A stretch of DNA of 64,000 nucleotides from Prochlorococcus sp. AG-355-A09 (GTDB lineage Bacteria; Cyanobacteriota; Cyanobacteriia; PCC-6307; Cyanobiaceae): contig QCDG01000005.1 of assembly GCA_003280995.1 (NCBI GenBank), forward strand, positions 1 through 64,000, in the 5' to 3' direction. A model generated the notes under the pieces. It was not told where the DNA came from, searched no databases, and saw only the letters and a program-made list of their open reading frames with translations. Positions 61,854 to 64,000 of the stretch are shown piece after piece (within the stretch, counting starts at the first letter, position 1; each line of letters begins with the position of its first letter). A program made the position numbers and the translations under genes.

Positions 61854-63860
61854 ATGAATCATTTTTCGACTAGATACAAACCTGAAATTGACGGTCTAAG
61901 AGGGTTCGCTGTTATTGCTGTAATAATAAATCATTTTAATAATAATTTACTTTCAAGTGGTTATTTAGGAGTAGATATCTTTTTTGTGATTTCGGGTTAT
62001 GTAATTACATCTTCAATCTCTGCCAGAAGCAATAAGAACTTTTTAAACTTTATTTCAAGTTTTTTCATAAGAAGAATAAAAAGATTACTACCTGCTCTTA
62101 TTTTTTTTATTTTAATAATGTCTATTTGCATTTGCTTATTTAATCCAGAACCTCGTTTTTCTCTTAGAACAGGAATTTCTTCTTTATTTGGATTATCAAA
62201 TTTATATCTAATAAAACAGTCAACAGACTATTTTGGTGAGTTAAGTAAGCTGAATATCTTTACTCATACTTGGTCACTAGGGGTAGAAGAACAATTCTAT
62301 TTCTTATTTCCTTTTTTAGCATGGCTTTCAGGATTCGCAGAGAAAAAAGAAAAAGGTTTAAAAAATCTTTTATTTATTACTTTATTTTTAACTATAACTT
62401 CATTGATTTTGTATTTTTATTATTCAGTTTCTAATCAATCTATTGCTTATTTCTCAATGCCTACAAGATTTTGGGAAATATCAATTGGAGTCATACTATA
62501 TTTATTAATTGAAAAAAATAATTTCTTAATAAAAAAACTAGAAAGTATTTCGCCTTTTTTTATCTTTGTTGCAATTATATTAATCATGTTTTTACCAAGT
62601 AATTATTCTTCATTCTCAACTATTTCAATTGTTACTTTAGTTTCGATATTAATTATTTGCTTAAAAAAAGGAACAATTCTATATGAATTATTAACAAAAA
62701 AAAATCTTGTATTTGTGGGTTTAATCTCTTACTCTCTTTATCTATGGCATTGGGGGATTTTAGTTTTAAGCAGATGGACAATAGGAATTCATTGGTGGTC
62801 AATTCCTTTTCAAATTACTTTAATTTTTATCTTAGCCTATTTATCTTTTAAATATATTGAAAATCCATTAAGAAAAATCAATTTTTCTAATTCTAATTTT
62901 ACAAGTATAGTTATTGTTTTTTCTGCTTTATCATCCTCATCATTTTCAATAATAGGATTAGAGAAATTTTTTAGTACTAAATTTTATCTTGGAGATAAGC
63001 AAGTTTTAGAAGCAGTAAAGAAAGGTAATAGTTTATCAGCAGCTTCTAATATTTATGAAAATAAAACTTTTGGTGGAGGAAAATGTTATCTTATGCGAAA
63101 TAAAGATGTTGGCAAATTGATTGATTTTGATCAATGTATATTGGGGGATTTTGAAAAAGCAGATAGTCGATTATTAATAATTGGAAATTCTTTTTCTTCA
63201 TCTTTCATTAATTCCTTTAAAGAAGTATTAAAAGATAATAATTCCGTTTTATTAACATCTTCTTGGGGGTCATCGCCAGTTCCTAATATTCCTAATAATT
63301 CAGATTGGGATCTTGCTAATAAATATTATTGGAATAAATTAATCCCTGAACTTTTAAAAAAGTTAAAAAAAGGTGATGTAGTGTTCATAATGAGCGCACT
63401 TACAGAATTTATTTCAGGAGAAAAAGATTTAGTCTTATTAGAGGAAGGTATAAGAGATTTCTCTAATAAACTTTCGCAAAATTCTATAAAGCTATTATTT
63501 CTTGAAAGCATACCTTTTAATTTTAGGGATAAAAAAGATAATAAATGTGATCCAATTAATTCAACAAAAACTTGGTATAATTTTTTGAATGCTTGTGATC
63601 CCATATACCAAAGTAAAAAAGATTTTTTAAAGGAAAGGTATGATTTGCATAATATGTTAAATAAATTAGAGAATGAGAATCTTTTAGTTACTGTTGATTT
63701 ATTAGATATCTTTTGTCCAGAAAAAATTTGTACTTTTAGAAATAAAGATGGAACTTTTTTATATAGAGATATAATTCATCCTTCTTCGAAAGCTGCAGAA
63801 TTATCTTCAAAAAAAATTAAGCAAAGCTTTGATAAATTAATTAAATCCAGTATAGACTAA
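61854..63860 (+). CDS. OafA-type acyltransferase (AT3 domain plus C-terminal SGNH-like domain)
   Basis: RYKPEIDGLRGFAVIAVIINHFNNNLLSSGYLGVDIFFVISGYVITSSI, FTHTWSLGVEEQFYFLFPF; C-terminal LLIIGNSFSSSFINSF and YRDIIHPSSKAAELSS. Confidence 0.93.
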   Translation: MNHFSTRYKPEIDGLRGFAVIAVIINHFNNNLLSSGYLGVDIFFVISGYVITSSISARSNKNFLNFISSFFIRRIKRLLPALIFFILIMSICICLFNPEPRFSLRTGISSLFGLSNLYLIKQSTDYFGELSKLNIFTHTWSLGVEEQFYFLFPFLAWLSGFAEKKEKGLKNLLFITLFLTITSLILYFYYSVSNQSIAYFSMPTRFWEISIGVILYLLIEKNNFLIKKLESISPFFIFVAIILIMFLPSNYSSFSTISIVTLVSILIICLKKGTILYELLTKKNLVFVGLISYSLYLWHWGILVLSRWTIGIHWWSIPFQITLIFILAYLSFKYIENPLRKINFSNSNFTSIVIVFSALSSSSFSIIGLEKFFSTKFYLGDKQVLEAVKKGNSLSAASNIYENKTFGGGKCYLMRNKDVGKLIDFDQCILGDFEKADSRLLIIGNSFSSSFINSFKEVLKDNNSVLLTSSWGSSPVPNIPNNSDWDLANKYYWNKLIPELLKKLKKGDVVFIMSALTEFISGEKDLVLLEEGIRDFSNKLSQNSIKLLFLESIPFNFRDKKDNKCDPINSTKTWYNFLNACDPIYQSKKDFLKERYDLHNMLNKLENENLLVTVDLLDIFCPEKICTFRNKDGTFLYRDIIHPSSKAAELSSKKIKQSFDKLIKSSID

Positions 63861-64000
63861 GTTATTCAAATAAAAATAAAAGACAAATCTTTAAAATATA
63901 TAATTTTTTATGCTCAAAAATTTTAAAAATTCTTATTAACATCTTTAATGCAATAATTTGAAAAAAATGAAAAGAATTCAAAAAGTTATTTTCTATATTT

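Noticed and set aside
1-64000. CRISPR arrays, rRNA operon, IS elements or transposases
   Set aside because: No regularly spaced repeats, no rRNA-like sequence and no transposase or integrase motifs were recognised in the ORFs.

Overview
The window looks like a low-GC marine picocyanobacterial chromosome, most likely a high-light Prochlorococcus judging from gene content and order; strain was not determined. Positions 1 to about 35 kb are mostly syntenic housekeeping genes: trpC end, Ni-SOD locus, FKBP, lnt-like, mnmA, nnr, sigma factor, pdhA, ftn2/ARC6-like, ffh, rpsP, phoH, era, trmD, ispF, thiS/thiE, ribF, surE, pheS, nadK, cbiET/cobL, ribD, ftsH, argF, lexA. At about 36.0 kb a tRNA-Ala(GGC) marks the edge of a very AT-rich accessory island that runs to the window end. 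The island is dominated by cell-surface polysaccharide genes: glycosyltransferases, WavE-like proteins, sugar methyltransferases, a sulfotransferase, NDP-sugar enzymes, a flippase-like GtrA protein and an OafA-type acyltransferase. The most interesting observations are: (1) a degenerate 3' tRNA-Ala copy about 1.2 kb downstream of the intact tRNA, enclosing one methyltransferase-like gene; (2) a same-length paralog of that gene about 10 kb away, in direct orientation, inactivated by two nonsense transitions; (3) an apparent three-part fusion protein (nucleotidyltransferase, HAD-like phosphatase, APH/choline-kinase-like kinase); (4) a Ni-SOD protease gene (sodX) with no canonical in-frame start upstream of its predicted catalytic Ser, where one extra T in a T8 tract would restore a TTG-started ORF; (5) a phytanoyl-CoA-dioxygenase-like pseudogene next to the island; (6) nested inverted repeats upstream of ispF; (7) a perfect inverted repeat directly upstream of lexA. 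All family names come from motif recognition without database searches.
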